A DNA stretch of 64,000 nt from Streptomyces collinus (lineage in GTDB: Bacteria > Actinomycetota > Actinomycetes > Streptomycetales > Streptomycetaceae): positions 1,178,001-1,242,000 of the forward strand of contig NZ_CP133771.1 of NCBI RefSeq assembly GCF_031348265.1, written 5' to 3'. A model generated the notes under the pieces. That model was not told the DNA's origin. It made no database searches and saw only the letters and a program-made list of their open reading frames with translations. The translations under genes were made by a program, and so were the position numbers. This document shows positions 33,630 to 42,325 of the stretch, one piece after another. The first letter of the stretch is position 1, and every line of letters starts with the position of its first letter.

Positions 33630-35015
33630 ATGCCCATCGCAACGGTGAACCCGGCGAACGGCGAGACGCTCAAGACGTACGAGGCCATGGGCGAGCAGGA
33701 GATCGAGCGCCGGCTCCAGCTCGCGGAGGCCACGTTCCGCACGTACCGGACGACGACCTTCGACGAGCGCGCCCGGCTGCTGCACCGGGCCGCCGACCTC
33801 CTCGAAGAGGACCAGCAGGACATCGCCCGCGTGATGACCACCGAGATGGGCAAGCCGATCCAGCAGGCCCGTGCCGAGGCGGCGAAGTGCGCCAAGGCGA
33901 TGCGCTGGTACGCCGACCACGCCGAGGAACTCCTCGCCGACGAGGAACCGGCCGACTCCGACGTGAAGGACTCCGGAGCCTCCCGCGTCCGGGTCCGCTA
34001 CCGCCCGCTGGGGCCGGTGCTCGCGGTGATGCCGTGGAACTTCCCGCTGTGGCAGGTGGTCCGTTTCGCCGCTCCCGCGCTGATGGCGGGCAACGTGGGC
34101 CTGCTCAAGCACGCCTCGAACGTCCCGCAGACCGCCCTCTACCTGGAGGATCTCTTCCACCGGGCGGGCTTCACCGAGGGCACGTTCCAGACCCTGCTGA
34201 TCGGCTCCGCCGCGGTCGACGAGATCCTGCGCGACGAGCGGGTCAAGGCCGCCACTCTCACGGGCAGCGAGCCGGCGGGGCGCGCGGTCGCCTCCACCGC
34301 CGGGGAGATGGTCAAGAAGACGGTGCTGGAGCTGGGCGGCAGCGATCCGTTCGTCGTGATGCCCTCCGCCGACGTCGACCGGGCCGCGAAGGTCGCGGTG
34401 ACCGCGCGGGTGCAGAACACCGGGCAGTCCTGCATCGCCGCGAAGCGGTTCATCGTGCACACGGACGTCTACGACGCCTTCGCCGAGCGGTTCGCCGAAG
34501 GCATGAAGGCGCTGAAGGTCGGCGACCCCCTGGCCGACGACACCGAGGTCGGGCCGCTCTCCAGCGAGCAGGGGCGGCGTGATCTGGAGGAGCTGGTCGA
34601 CGACGCGGTGCGCAGCGGGGCGCAGGTGCTGTGCGGTGGCGAACGGCCGGACGGACCGGGCTGGTACTACGCGCCGACGGTACTCGCCGGCATCACCCGC
34701 GAGATGCGGATCCACCGGGAGGAGGCGTTCGGGCCGGTCGCCACGCTGTACCGGGCGGCCGACCTGGACGAGGCGGTGCTGATCGCGAACGATTCGCCGT
34801 TCGGGCTGAGTTCGAACGTGTGGACGCGGGACGAGGACGAGGTCGACCGGTTCGTCAGGGATCTGGAGGCCGGCGGCGTGTTCTTCAACGGCATGACGGC
34901 GTCCCATCCGGCGTTCCCGTTCGGCGGCGTGAAGCGGTCCGGGTACGGGCGTGAGCTGTCCGGGCACGGAATCCGGGAGTTCTGCAACATCACCACTGTT
35001 TGGCATGGTGCGTGA
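33630..35015 (+). CDS. gabD: NADP-dependent succinate-semialdehyde dehydrogenase
   Basis: A 461-residue aldehyde dehydrogenase. The usual motifs are present: VLAVMPWNFPLWQVVRFAAP, the catalytic Glu in VLELGGSDPFVVMP, the catalytic Cys in NTGQSCIAAKRFIV, and the end segment GGVKRSGYGRELSGHGIREF. Sequence and length suit the succinate-semialdehyde dehydrogenase (GABA and related C4 metabolism) branch, though chain specificity cannot be proved. Preceded by GGGAGGTCAGCC. It is followed by a small hypothetical gene in the same direction. Confidence 0.92.
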   Translation: MPIATVNPANGETLKTYEAMGEQEIERRLQLAEATFRTYRTTTFDERARLLHRAADLLEEDQQDIARVMTTEMGKPIQQARAEAAKCAKAMRWYADHAEELLADEEPADSDVKDSGASRVRVRYRPLGPVLAVMPWNFPLWQVVRFAAPALMAGNVGLLKHASNVPQTALYLEDLFHRAGFTEGTFQTLLIGSAAVDEILRDERVKAATLTGSEPAGRAVASTAGEMVKKTVLELGGSDPFVVMPSADVDRAAKVAVTARVQNTGQSCIAAKRFIVHTDVYDAFAERFAEGMKALKVGDPLADDTEVGPLSSEQGRRDLEELVDDAVRSGAQVLCGGERPDGPGWYYAPTVLAGITREMRIHREEAFGPVATLYRAADLDEAVLIANDSPFGLSSNVWTRDEDEVDRFVRDLEAGGVFFNGMTASHPAFPFGGVKRSGYGRELSGHGIREFCNITTVWHGA

Positions 35016-35027
35016 GTGTTGCGGGGC

Positions 35028-35033
35028 TACGAT
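35028..35033 (+). promoter_or_regulatory. -10 element, leaderless start for the 78-residue protein
   Basis: TACGAT ends 7 nt before the GTG at 35041, which would put the transcription start at or next to the first codon; there is no ribosome binding site in front of it. A clear -35 is not seen. Confidence 0.4.
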
Positions 35034-35040
35034 CCCGTCT

Positions 35041-35277
35041 GTGAACCGCGAAGTGACTCTGCCTCTGATCGTCGACGACCGCGGGACCTTGCAGGTGGCT
35101 GCCGCGGATGTCAGCAAGCTGTTGCGGACCGTGGGGGGTCGGTGGGTGCGGCTGGTGGAGGGCGGGGAGTCGGGGCTGGACGAGGACACGGTCGCCGAGC
35201 TGGCCATCGAGCTGGCGAAACTGGCCGATCGGATCGATGTGGCCTGTATCGCGCACAGCAGCGGGACCGCGACCTGA
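35041..35277 (+). CDS. Small hypothetical protein (DUF6213-like)
   Basis: A 78-residue acidic protein from a GTG start (MNREVTLPLIVDDRGTLQVA), with GRWVRLVEGGESGLDEDTVA in the middle. I recall this sequence pattern as a Streptomyces family labelled DUF6213 without known function. No signal, membrane helix or catalytic motif. It probably has a leaderless transcript, and it converges on the TenA-like gene with 10 bp between stops. Confidence 0.75.
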   Translation: MNREVTLPLIVDDRGTLQVAAADVSKLLRTVGGRWVRLVEGGESGLDEDTVAELAIELAKLADRIDVACIAHSSGTAT

Positions 35278-35287
35278 GCCCGGCGCC

Positions 35288-35947
35288 CTAGGAGGGAGTC
35301 GCACTCAGCGCGTCCCAGAACATCGCCTCGTACGTCTGCAGCAGGCGGCCGTAGGTGTGTGCCCGTTCCTGGTCGAGGCGCCCGGCGTCCAGGGCCGCCT
35401 CCACGGCTGCCGTCGCCAGCCGGTCCAGGTCGGGTGACGGCTCCGCGAAGAAGTCGAAGAAGGCGCAGGCCTCGTCGGTGAACCCGTACTGCTCGCGCAG
35501 CGCGGTGGCGATGGTCGCGCAATAGCCGCCCCACGCCGAGAAGTTGGCCGTCAGCGCCAGGACCACGTCCGCCGGTGCGGCGTTGAGCGCCAGCCAGGCC
35601 ACGTACGCGGGGTACGCCTGGCAGCCGGGCAGCGGCTCGTACGACACCTCCTGCGCGCGGCACGCCCGTGCGAAGGCGGCCAGGCGCTCGCCCGCCAGCG
35701 CCTCACCCTGCGCGAGGGCCGTGAAGAAGGCCGCGGCCTCCGGGTCGGCCGCTGCGGACCGGGCGGCCAGGTGCTCGAACGCGCGACGGTCCGCGGGGAT
35801 CACCCAGGTCTGTTCCAGGGCGAGCGCGGCGAGGCCGGCGCGGGGTGCCGTACCGGCGGCGATCCGCGGGACCAAGGGATTGGCGTTCGGGTCCGGGGCG
35901 AGGGCCGCCGTGGTCGTCCGCAACAGGTCCCGGGCCGGGTGCGTCAT
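35288..35947 (-). CDS. TenA/THI-4-like family protein
   Basis: A 219-residue all-helical protein of the TenA/PQQ-synthesis-C fold. The segments AALALEQTWVIPADRRAFEH, EALAGERLAAFARACRAQEV, ANFSAWGGYCATIATALREQ and YGFTDEACAFFDFFAE follow the helix order of the family. A Cys in the WGGYCA segment could match the thiaminase nucleophile, but alignment is uncertain, so thiaminase activity should not be assumed; many actinobacterial members are simply named transcriptional regulator or haem-oxygenase-like. No thiamin genes adjoin it. Confidence 0.8.
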   Translation of the reverse strand: MTHPARDLLRTTTAALAPDPNANPLVPRIAAGTAPRAGLAALALEQTWVIPADRRAFEHLAARSAAADPEAAAFFTALAQGEALAGERLAAFARACRAQEVSYEPLPGCQAYPAYVAWLALNAAPADVVLALTANFSAWGGYCATIATALREQYGFTDEACAFFDFFAEPSPDLDRLATAAVEAALDAGRLDQERAHTYGRLLQTYEAMFWDALSATPS

Positions 35948-36083
35948 CGCTTCCTCCGTCGTCGAGGTGTCGGGACGAGCCTGGCACGGCTCCCCCCGCT
36001 ACGAGCAGTCCGGCGCGAAGCCGGACGTGCCCGCACGGGTTCGCCGACCCGACGGACACGCCGACGATGACCTTCGGGCAGTG

Positions 36084-37310
36084 CTAGCGGATCGGCACGC
36101 CGGCGAGGGTCCGGGCGATCACCAGGCGCTGGATCTCGCTCGTGCCCTCGAAGATGGTGTAGATGGCCGCGTCCCGGTGCATGCGCTCGACCGGGTACTC
36201 CCGGGTGTAGCCGTTGCCGCCGAGGATCTGGATCGCCTGGCCCGTGACCTTCTTGGCCGTCTCGCTCGCGAACAGCTTGGACATCGAGCCCTCGGCCGCG
36301 GTGAACGGCTTGCCGTTGACCGCCATCCAGGAGGCCCGCCAGACGAGGAGCCGGGCCGCGTCGATGGACGTGCGCATGTCGGCGAGCTGGAACGCCACGC
36401 CCTGGTTGTCGACGATCGGCCGCCCGAACTGCTCCCGGGTGGTGGCGTAGTCGAGGGCGACCTCGTACGCGGCCCGGGCGGTTCCGACGGCCATGGCGCC
36501 GACGGCCGGGCGCGAGGCCTCGAACGTGGCCATCGCCGCGTTCTTCACGCGCTCCCCGCCCTGCCTGGCCTTCTCCCGGGCGCGGGCGAGCCGCTCGTCG
36601 AGCTTCTCCTTGCCGCCGAGCAGGCACGAGCCGGGCACCCGCACGTTGTCCAGGACGACCTCGGCGGTGTGCGAGGCGCGGATGCCGTGCTTCTTGAACT
36701 TCTGGCCCTGGGACAGCCCCTCGGTGCCCGGCGGGATGATGAAGGAGGCGTGGCCCTTGGAACCGAGCTCGGGGTCGACGACCGCGACCACGACATGGAC
36801 GTTGGCGATGCCGCCGTTGGTCGCCCAGGTCTTGGTGCCGTTGAGCACCCACTCGTCCTTGGCCTCGTCGTACACGGCCCGGGTGCGCATGGAGGCCACG
36901 TCGGAGCCGGCGTCGGGCTCGGAGGAGCAGAACGCCGCGACCTTGACATCGTTGGCGTCGCCGTACATCTGCGGGATCCAGGTGCCGATCTGCTCCTCGG
37001 TGCCGTTGGCGAGGACGCCCACGGCTGCCAGGCCGGTGCCGACGATGGACAGGGCTATGCCCGCGTCGCCCCAGAACAGCTCCTCCATCGCCATGGGGAT
37101 GCCGAGGCCGGTGGGGTCGAAGTACTGCTGGGCGTAGAAGTCCAGGGAGTAGATGCCGACCTTGGCGGCCTCCTGGATGACCGGCCAGGGAGTCTCCTCA
37201 CGCTCGTCCCATTCGGCGGCCGCGGGGCGGATCACGTCGGCCGCGAAGCCGTGGAGCCAGTCCCGGACCTCCTTCTGTTCGTCGTTGAGCTCCATGGTGA
37301 ACTCGGCCAT
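36084..37310 (-). CDS. Acyl-CoA dehydrogenase
   Basis: A 408-residue acyl-CoA dehydrogenase. FAD/substrate motifs are [40 protein letters not shown] and the C-terminal [20 protein letters not shown] with [19 protein letters not shown], the Glu of EGTSEIQ being the catalytic base. It carries a short insertion ([20 protein letters not shown]) near residue 245, seen in a Streptomyces subgroup. It is divergent from a TetR gene over 172 bp that hold two TGTTAC-type operators, so it is almost surely controlled by that regulator. Likely short- or medium-chain beta-oxidation. Confidence 0.94.
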   Translation of the reverse strand: MAEFTMELNDEQKEVRDWLHGFAADVIRPAAAEWDEREETPWPVIQEAAKVGIYSLDFYAQQYFDPTGLGIPMAMEELFWGDAGIALSIVGTGLAAVGVLANGTEEQIGTWIPQMYGDANDVKVAAFCSSEPDAGSDVASMRTRAVYDEAKDEWVLNGTKTWATNGGIANVHVVVAVVDPELGSKGHASFIIPPGTEGLSQGQKFKKHGIRASHTAEVVLDNVRVPGSCLLGGKEKLDERLARAREKARQGGERVKNAAMATFEASRPAVGAMAVGTARAAYEVALDYATTREQFGRPIVDNQGVAFQLADMRTSIDAARLLVWRASWMAVNGKPFTAAEGSMSKLFASETAKKVTGQAIQILGGNGYTREYPVERMHRDAAIYTIFEGTSEIQRLVIARTLAGVPIR

Positions 37311-37337
37311 GTCGTCCCCTCCAGCGGCACACGTGCA

Positions 37338-37377
37338 TGTTACTTGCGGTAACAGCAGTCTGTTACCGGCGGGTAGT
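37338..37377. promoter_or_regulatory. Two TetR-type operators TGTTAC-5-GTAACA
   Basis: Site 1 is a perfect inverted repeat, TGTTAC (37338-37343) and GTAACA (37349-37354). Site 2, TGTTAC (37361-37366) and GGTAGT (37372-37377), is imperfect. Centres are 23 bp apart, about two helical turns, in the spacer between the acyl-CoA dehydrogenase and the TetR gene. Confidence 0.7.
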
Positions 37378-37482
37378 CGAAGTCAACTCCTACCGACCGG
37401 TCGGCACCCGTTCGGTGTCGGGGGCACGCTTCAGTGTTAGTTTGCGCAGGCGTCATGGAAACAGCACGGGTGGGGAGAGACC

Positions 37483-38127
37483 ATGGACACCACGCAGCGG
37501 ACCGATCAGCAACGGTCCGCCGACCGCCGTCGGCGCGAGCTGCTGGAGGCCGCCGACCGAGTGGTGCTGCGCGACGGCCCGCAGGCCTCGATGAACGCGA
37601 TCGCGGCGGAAGCCGGCATCACCAAGCCCATTCTCTACCGGCACTTCGGCGACAAGGGCGGACTTTACGCGGCCCTTGCCATGCGGCACACCGACGCGCT
37701 GCTGGACTCGCTGCGGGCGGCGCTGGACGCGCCGGCGGACCGGCGGGAGCGGGTCGAGGCGACGCTGGACACCTACCTCGCGGCGATCGAGGCGCGACCC
37801 CAGGTGTACCGGTTCCTGATGCATCCGGCGGAGGGGAGCCAGCCGGGCGATTCGGGCTTCGATGTCGGCAAGCACAGTGCGCCGTTGCTGCGGCGGATGG
37901 GTGAGGAGCTGGCACAGGTCATCGAGGAGCGGCTGGATCTCGGGCCGGGCGGGCAGCAGCTCGCTCGCGTGTGGGGGCACGGGATCGTCGGCATGATGCA
38001 TGCGGCCGGGGACTGGTGGCTGGGTGAACGGCCTTGCTCTCGGGCCGAGTTGGTGCGGAGTCTGGCTGATCTCTTGTGGGGGCGGCTTGCGGCCGCCGGG
38101 GATCGGGTCGGGGGGCCGGGGTTCTGA
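37483..38127 (+). CDS. TetR family transcriptional regulator
   Basis: A 214-residue regulator. The helix-turn-helix is MNAIAAEAGITKPILYRHFG (about 37-56) followed by DKGGLYAALAMRH, the standard TetR end of the DNA-binding domain; the ligand-binding helices follow with no further motif. ATG at 37483 has GGGGAGAGACC in front. It is divergent from the acyl-CoA dehydrogenase and flanked by the TGTTAC operators, so it likely represses that gene and itself, with an acyl-CoA or fatty acid as effector. Confidence 0.92.
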   Translation: MDTTQRTDQQRSADRRRRELLEAADRVVLRDGPQASMNAIAAEAGITKPILYRHFGDKGGLYAALAMRHTDALLDSLRAALDAPADRRERVEATLDTYLAAIEARPQVYRFLMHPAEGSQPGDSGFDVGKHSAPLLRRMGEELAQVIEERLDLGPGGQQLARVWGHGIVGMMHAAGDWWLGERPCSRAELVRSLADLLWGRLAAAGDRVGGPGF

Positions 38128-38162
38128 CCGTTGCGGCTCGGCAGACCGCCGGTGGGGGTCGT

Positions 38163-38211
38163 TCGCGCCCACGCGGCGGAGCCGCATATCGAGCACGGCC
38201 CCGCGCCCCTG
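38163..38211. repeat. REP-like extragenic repeat, copy A
   Basis: A 49-bp element that recurs at 42182-42230 with 46 of 49 bases identical. It contains the hairpin GCGGC-GGA-GCCGC and ends CCCCGCGCCCCTG. It lies between the convergent TetR and deformylase genes, where the hairpin could end transcription. From memory this sequence is widely scattered between Streptomyces genes. Confidence 0.75.
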
Positions 38212-38216
38212 AGGAG

Positions 38217-38762
38217 TCACCCCATCCGGCGCCATGAGGCCTTGGCCACTTGCCGCATCAGTCTGCGGTGGCGCCAGCCGCTCAGTTGGTCCGCGTAGAT
38301 GCGGCCCTCCAGGTGGTCGCACTCGTGCTGCAGGCAGCGGGCGAAGAAGCCCGTGCCGTGGACGGTGACGGGTTCTCCCGTCACCGTGAAGCCCTCGACC
38401 ACCGCGTGATCGTAGCGTTCCGTGCCCGCTTCCAGGCCCGGCAGGGACAGACAGCCCTCCGGGCCCCGGATCACCACGCCGTCCGTTGCGGTCGGACGGG
38501 GGTTGATCACATGGCCGACATGGCGGACGTCCTCGTCGTCGGGACAGTCGTAGACGAAGACCCGCAGGGGCACGCCGATCTGGTTGGCGGCGAGGCCGAC
38601 GCCCTGGGCGGCGTACATGGTCGCGAACAAGTCCTCGACCAGCCGGGCCAGTTCGGGGCCGAAGTCGGTGACCTCCGCGCAAGGCGTGTGCAGGGCGGGG
38701 TCGCCGTGCAGGGTGAGGGGTCTCACTCGGCCGTGGGTGCCGGGGATGGGGCTCTGTCGCAT
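38217..38762 (-). CDS. def: Peptide deformylase
   Basis: A 181-residue peptide deformylase removing the formyl group from nascent N-termini. All three metal-site motifs are intact: GVGLAANQ (54-61), EGCLS (102-106) and HECDH (146-150). Streptomyces usually carry several copies, and this is likely an accessory one. The ATG at 38760-38762 has no ribosome site, but TACTCT ends 7 nt in front of it, suggesting a leaderless transcript; an in-frame GTG at 38801 is a weaker choice. Divergent from murT. Confidence 0.95.
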   Translation of the reverse strand: MRQSPIPGTHGRVRPLTLHGDPALHTPCAEVTDFGPELARLVEDLFATMYAAQGVGLAANQIGVPLRVFVYDCPDDEDVRHVGHVINPRPTATDGVVIRGPEGCLSLPGLEAGTERYDHAVVEGFTVTGEPVTVHGTGFFARCLQHECDHLEGRIYADQLSGWRHRRLMRQVAKASWRRMG

Positions 38763-38920
38763 GGCGGCAAGAGTAAGGTCCTGTCGGTCCGCGCCTCCCA
38801 CACGAGTTCGCCACAGTGCCGCGGTTCGGGAGTGCGAATGGATCTCGATAGGCTGAGGTCCACACCACGTGGCCGTCAGGCTTCAAGGCGCGGCGCGTAC
38901 GCAAGGAGGATCGAGAACTG

Positions 38921-40159
38921 ATGGCAGGCAACTCGGACCCGCTCTCGCCGCGGGCCAAGCTGGCCGTGACCGCGGGCAAGGCGGTCGCGGCGGCATCGCG
39001 CGCCGCAGGACGCGGCAGCGGTTCGGTGATCGGCGGCCGGGTCGCGCTGAAACTCGACCCCGACCTCCTCGCCCGGCTCGCCCAGAACCTGGACGTGATC
39101 CTGGTCTCCGCGACGAACGGCAAGACCACCACCACCCGGCTCATCGCCGAGGCCCTGCGCGCGGCGGGACCGGTCGTCTCCAACGCGCTCGGCGCCAACA
39201 TGCCGGCCGGCATCACCTCGGCCCTCGCCGGCAGCTCCGACGCCCGCTACGGCGTCATCGAGGTCGACGAGAAGTACCTCGCCGGTGTCGCCCGGGACAC
39301 CGCCCCGAAGTGCATCGCCCTGCTCAACCTCTCGCGCGACCAGCTCGACCGGGCCGCCGAGACCCGCATGCTCGCCGAGAACTGGCGGGAGGGACTCGCG
39401 GGTTCCAAGGCCGTGGTCGTGGCCAACTGCGACGACCCGCTGGTGGTGTGGGCGGCGTCGTCCTCCCCCAACGTGATCTGGGTCGCCGCGGGGCAGATGT
39501 GGAAGGACGACGCCTGGTCCTGCCCGTCGTGCGGCGGCGTGATGCAGCGCCCGGGCGACGACTGGTTCTGCGGCGAGTGCGGCTTCCGCCGTCCGACGCC
39601 GAGCTGGGCGCTCTCCGGCGACCACGTGCTCGACCCGCACGGCTCGGCCTGGCCGATCCACCTCCAGCTGCCCGGCCGCGCCAACAAGGCCAACGCCGCC
39701 TCCTCGGCCGCAGTCGCCGCCGTGTTCGGGGTGCCGCCGCAGGTCGCGCTGGAGCGCATGTACCAGGTGCAGGCGGTCGCCGGGCGCTACGACGTCGTCC
39801 AGTTCCAGGGCCGGGACCTGCGGCTGCTGCTCGCGAAGAACCCGGCCGGCTGGCTGGAGACGTTCTCCCTGATCGACCCGCCGCCCACCCCGGTCATCCT
39901 GTCGGTGAACGCGCGCTCCGCCGACGGCACCGACACCTCCTGGCTGTGGGACGTCGACTACTCGCGCCTGACCGGCCACCCGATCTGCGTCGTCGGCGAC
40001 CGGAGACTGGACCTGGCGGTGCGCCTGGAGGTCGCCGACCAGCACTTCCAGGTCTACGAGAACCTCGACCAGGCGGTGGCGGCGTGCCCGCCGGGCCGGA
40101 TCGAGGTCATCGCCAACTACACGGCGTTCCAGGACCTGCGCCGCCGCGTCGGCAACTGA
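38921..40159 (+). CDS. murT: Lipid II isoglutaminyl synthase, MurT subunit
   Basis: A 412-residue Mur-ligase-like protein. The ATP P-loop is VSATNGKTTTTRLIAEALRA; IEVDEKYLAGV and NLSRDQLDRAAETRMLAENW are the central Mur-ligase segments, and the MurT-specific zinc ribbon is CPSCGGVMQRPG with FCGECGF. The C-terminal DUF1727 part begins around GRYDVVQFQGRDL. With GatD it amidates the D-glutamate of lipid II in the cytoplasm, using glutamine as nitrogen donor. GatD follows 23 bp downstream. Ribosome site AAGGAGG precedes the ATG. Confidence 0.96.
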   Translation: MAGNSDPLSPRAKLAVTAGKAVAAASRAAGRGSGSVIGGRVALKLDPDLLARLAQNLDVILVSATNGKTTTTRLIAEALRAAGPVVSNALGANMPAGITSALAGSSDARYGVIEVDEKYLAGVARDTAPKCIALLNLSRDQLDRAAETRMLAENWREGLAGSKAVVVANCDDPLVVWAASSSPNVIWVAAGQMWKDDAWSCPSCGGVMQRPGDDWFCGECGFRRPTPSWALSGDHVLDPHGSAWPIHLQLPGRANKANAASSAAVAAVFGVPPQVALERMYQVQAVAGRYDVVQFQGRDLRLLLAKNPAGWLETFSLIDPPPTPVILSVNARSADGTDTSWLWDVDYSRLTGHPICVVGDRRLDLAVRLEVADQHFQVYENLDQAVAACPPGRIEVIANYTAFQDLRRRVGN

Positions 40160-40182
40160 GCACGAGACGTCAGGGGACTTTT

Positions 40183-40911
40183 GTGAGCGACAACCAACTG
40201 CGCATCGTCTGGATCTATCCCGACCTGCTCAGCACCTACGGCGACCAGGGCAACGTCCTCGTCGTCGAGCGCCGGGCCCAGCAGCGCGGCCTGGACGTGG
40301 CCCGGCTGGACGTGCGCAGTGACCAGCCGATCCCGACCTCCGGCGACATCTACCTGATCGGCGGCGGCGAGGACCGGCCGCAGCGGCTCGCCGCCGAGCG
40401 GCTGCGCCGGGACGGCGGCCTGACCCGGGCCGTGGAGAACGGCGCCATCGTGTTCTCCGTGTGCGCCGGCTACCAGATCCTCGGCCACGAGTTCATCAAC
40501 GACCTCGGCCAGCGCGAGCCCGGTCTCGGGCTGCTGGACGTGGTGTCGGTGCGCGGCGAGGGCGCGCGGTGCGTCGGTGACGTGCTGGGCGATGTCGACC
40601 AGCGTCTCGGCCTGCCCCCGCTGACCGGCTTCGAGAACCACCAGGGCGTCACCCACCTGGGCCCCACCGCCCGCCCCCTCGCCCAGGTGCGGTTCGGCAA
40701 CGGCAACGGCACGGGCGACGGCACGGAGGGTGCGTACAACGACACCGTCTTCGGCACGTACATGCACGGGCCGGTGCTCGCGCGCAACCCGCTGATCGCG
40801 GACCTGCTGCTGAAGCTGGCCCTCGACGTCAACGCGCTGCCGCCGACCGACGACCGCTGGTACGAGGCGCTGCGCAACGAGCGGATCGCCGCTGCTCAGC
40901 AGCCCGCCTAG
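40183..40911 (+). CDS. gatD: Lipid II isoglutaminyl synthase, glutaminase subunit GatD
   Basis: A 242-residue CobB/CobQ-like glutamine amidotransferase. It starts from a GTG (MSDNQLRIVWIYPDLLSTYG) with AGGGGA in front. The nucleophile Cys is in VFSVCAGYQILGHEF and the His in VFGTYMHGPVLARNP; FENHQGVTHLG is also conserved in the family. It supplies ammonia from glutamine to MurT. The pair is an expected unit in Gram-positive bacteria. Confidence 0.95.
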   Translation: MSDNQLRIVWIYPDLLSTYGDQGNVLVVERRAQQRGLDVARLDVRSDQPIPTSGDIYLIGGGEDRPQRLAAERLRRDGGLTRAVENGAIVFSVCAGYQILGHEFINDLGQREPGLGLLDVVSVRGEGARCVGDVLGDVDQRLGLPPLTGFENHQGVTHLGPTARPLAQVRFGNGNGTGDGTEGAYNDTVFGTYMHGPVLARNPLIADLLLKLALDVNALPPTDDRWYEALRNERIAAAQQPA

Positions 40912-41113
40912 GCACAGCGCCGCAGCGTGCCCGGGGTACGCGTCAACCTGCTGGTCAACAGCCCGTATGACGGCCCATCCGCACAGGTGAGCGGGGTCGT
41001 CCAGCAGGCGGACGCGTGCTTCGGTCCGGCCCCTCGATGCCGCTAGGGTGGCGGGGATTCCAGCCGGACAACGTGGTCCGGTCCCCGGCCCACGTTGAGA
41101 AGGTATTCGGGCT

Positions 41114-42139
41114 ATGCGCATTGGTGTCCTCACGTCCGGCGGCGACTGCCCCGGCCTGAACGCCGTCATCCGGTCCGTCGTGCACCGCGCCGTCGTCGAC
41201 CACGGCGACGAGGTCATCGGCTTCCGGGACGGCTGGAAGGGCCTCCTGGAGTGCGACTACCTCAAGCTCGACCTCGACGCGGTGGGCGGCATCCTCGCCC
41301 GCGGCGGCACGATTCTCGGATCCTCCCGGGTCCAGCCCTCCCATCTGCGCGACGGTGTGGAGCGGGCCAAGGAGCATGTCGCGGAGCTCGGCCTCGACGC
41401 GATCATCCCCATCGGCGGCGAGGGCACGCTCAAGGCCGCCAAGCTGATGTCGGACAGCGGTCTGCCCATCGTGGGCGTGCCGAAGACCATCGACAACGAC
41501 ATCGCCGTCACGGACGTCACCTTCGGCTTCGACACGGCCGTGGGGGTGGCGACCGAGGCCCTGGACCGGCTGAAGACCACCGCCGAATCGCACCAGCGGG
41601 TCCTGGTGGTCGAGGTCATGGGCCGGCACACCGGCTGGATCGCCCTGCACTCCGGAATGGCGGCCGGCGCGCACGCCATCGTCGTCCCCGAGCGGCCCTT
41701 CGACATAGAGGAGCTGACCCGCCGGGTGGGCGAGCGGTTCGAGGCGGGCAAGCGGTTCGCGATCGTCGTCGCGGCGGAGGGGGCCAAGCCCCGGGCCGGG
41801 ACCATGGAGTTCGACGAGGGCGGCAAGGACATCTACGGGCACGAGCGGTTCGCCGGGATCGCCCGGCAGCTGTCCGTGGAGCTGGAGGGACGGCTGGGGA
41901 AGGAAGCCCGGCCGGTGATCCTCGGGCACGTGCAGCGGGGCGGTACGCCGACCGCCTATGACCGGGTGCTGGCCACGCGGTTCGGTTGGCATGCGGTGGA
42001 GGCGGTGCACCGGGGTGAGTTCGGGCACATGACCGCGCTGCGCGGCACCGACATCGTGATGACGCCGCTGGCCGAGGCCGTGGAGACGCTGAAGACGGTG
42101 CCGGACGAGCGGTACGCCGAGGCGGAGACCGTTCTCTGA
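41114..42139 (+). CDS. pfkA: 6-phosphofructokinase
   Basis: A 341-residue PfkA-family enzyme of glycolysis. The N-terminal MRIGVLTSGGDCPGLNAVIR, the substrate loop PKTIDNDIAVTDVTFGFDTA, VMGRHTGWIALHSG and ILGHVQRGGTPTAYDRVLAT are diagnostic. At the two positions that separate donors, it has Gly in IGGEGTLKA and Lys in VPKTIDND, the combination found in ATP-using actinomycete enzymes (group III); pyrophosphate enzymes usually have Asp at the first. Streptomyces have three paralogues and this corresponds, from memory, to pfkA3 of S. coelicolor. Ribosome site GAGAAGG. Confidence 0.96.
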   Translation: MRIGVLTSGGDCPGLNAVIRSVVHRAVVDHGDEVIGFRDGWKGLLECDYLKLDLDAVGGILARGGTILGSSRVQPSHLRDGVERAKEHVAELGLDAIIPIGGEGTLKAAKLMSDSGLPIVGVPKTIDNDIAVTDVTFGFDTAVGVATEALDRLKTTAESHQRVLVVEVMGRHTGWIALHSGMAAGAHAIVVPERPFDIEELTRRVGERFEAGKRFAIVVAAEGAKPRAGTMEFDEGGKDIYGHERFAGIARQLSVELEGRLGKEARPVILGHVQRGGTPTAYDRVLATRFGWHAVEAVHRGEFGHMTALRGTDIVMTPLAEAVETLKTVPDERYAEAETVL

Positions 42140-42181
42140 GGTCGCGCTGATCTGCCGAGTGCGGGTGGTGTGTGTGGCTTG

Positions 42182-42230
42182 TCGCGCCCACGCGGCGGAG
42201 CCGCAGATCGAACACAGCCCCGCGCCCCTG
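42182..42230. repeat. REP-like extragenic repeat, copy B
   Basis: A second copy of the 49-bp element at 38163-38211 (3 differences), in the same orientation, just behind pfkA and before an intrinsic hairpin. It has the same GCGGC-GGA-GCCGC stem and CCCCGCGCCCCTG end. Confidence 0.75.
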
Positions 42231-42237
42231 GAACCTT

Positions 42238-42265
42238 GCCCCCGGTCACTTGTGTGGCCGGGGGC
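42238..42265 (+). terminator. pfkA terminator hairpin
   Basis: GCCCCCGG (42238-42245) and CCGGGGGC (42258-42265) form a perfect 8-bp stem with a 12-nt loop, followed by GGTTCT. It lies about 100 bp after the pfkA stop and before the CtaG-like gene. Confidence 0.65.
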
Positions 42266-42325
42266 GGTTCTACTCTTGTGGGCGGACAACTTGCTGCACA
42301 CCCCCACGAAACAGGAGCCGGCGGA

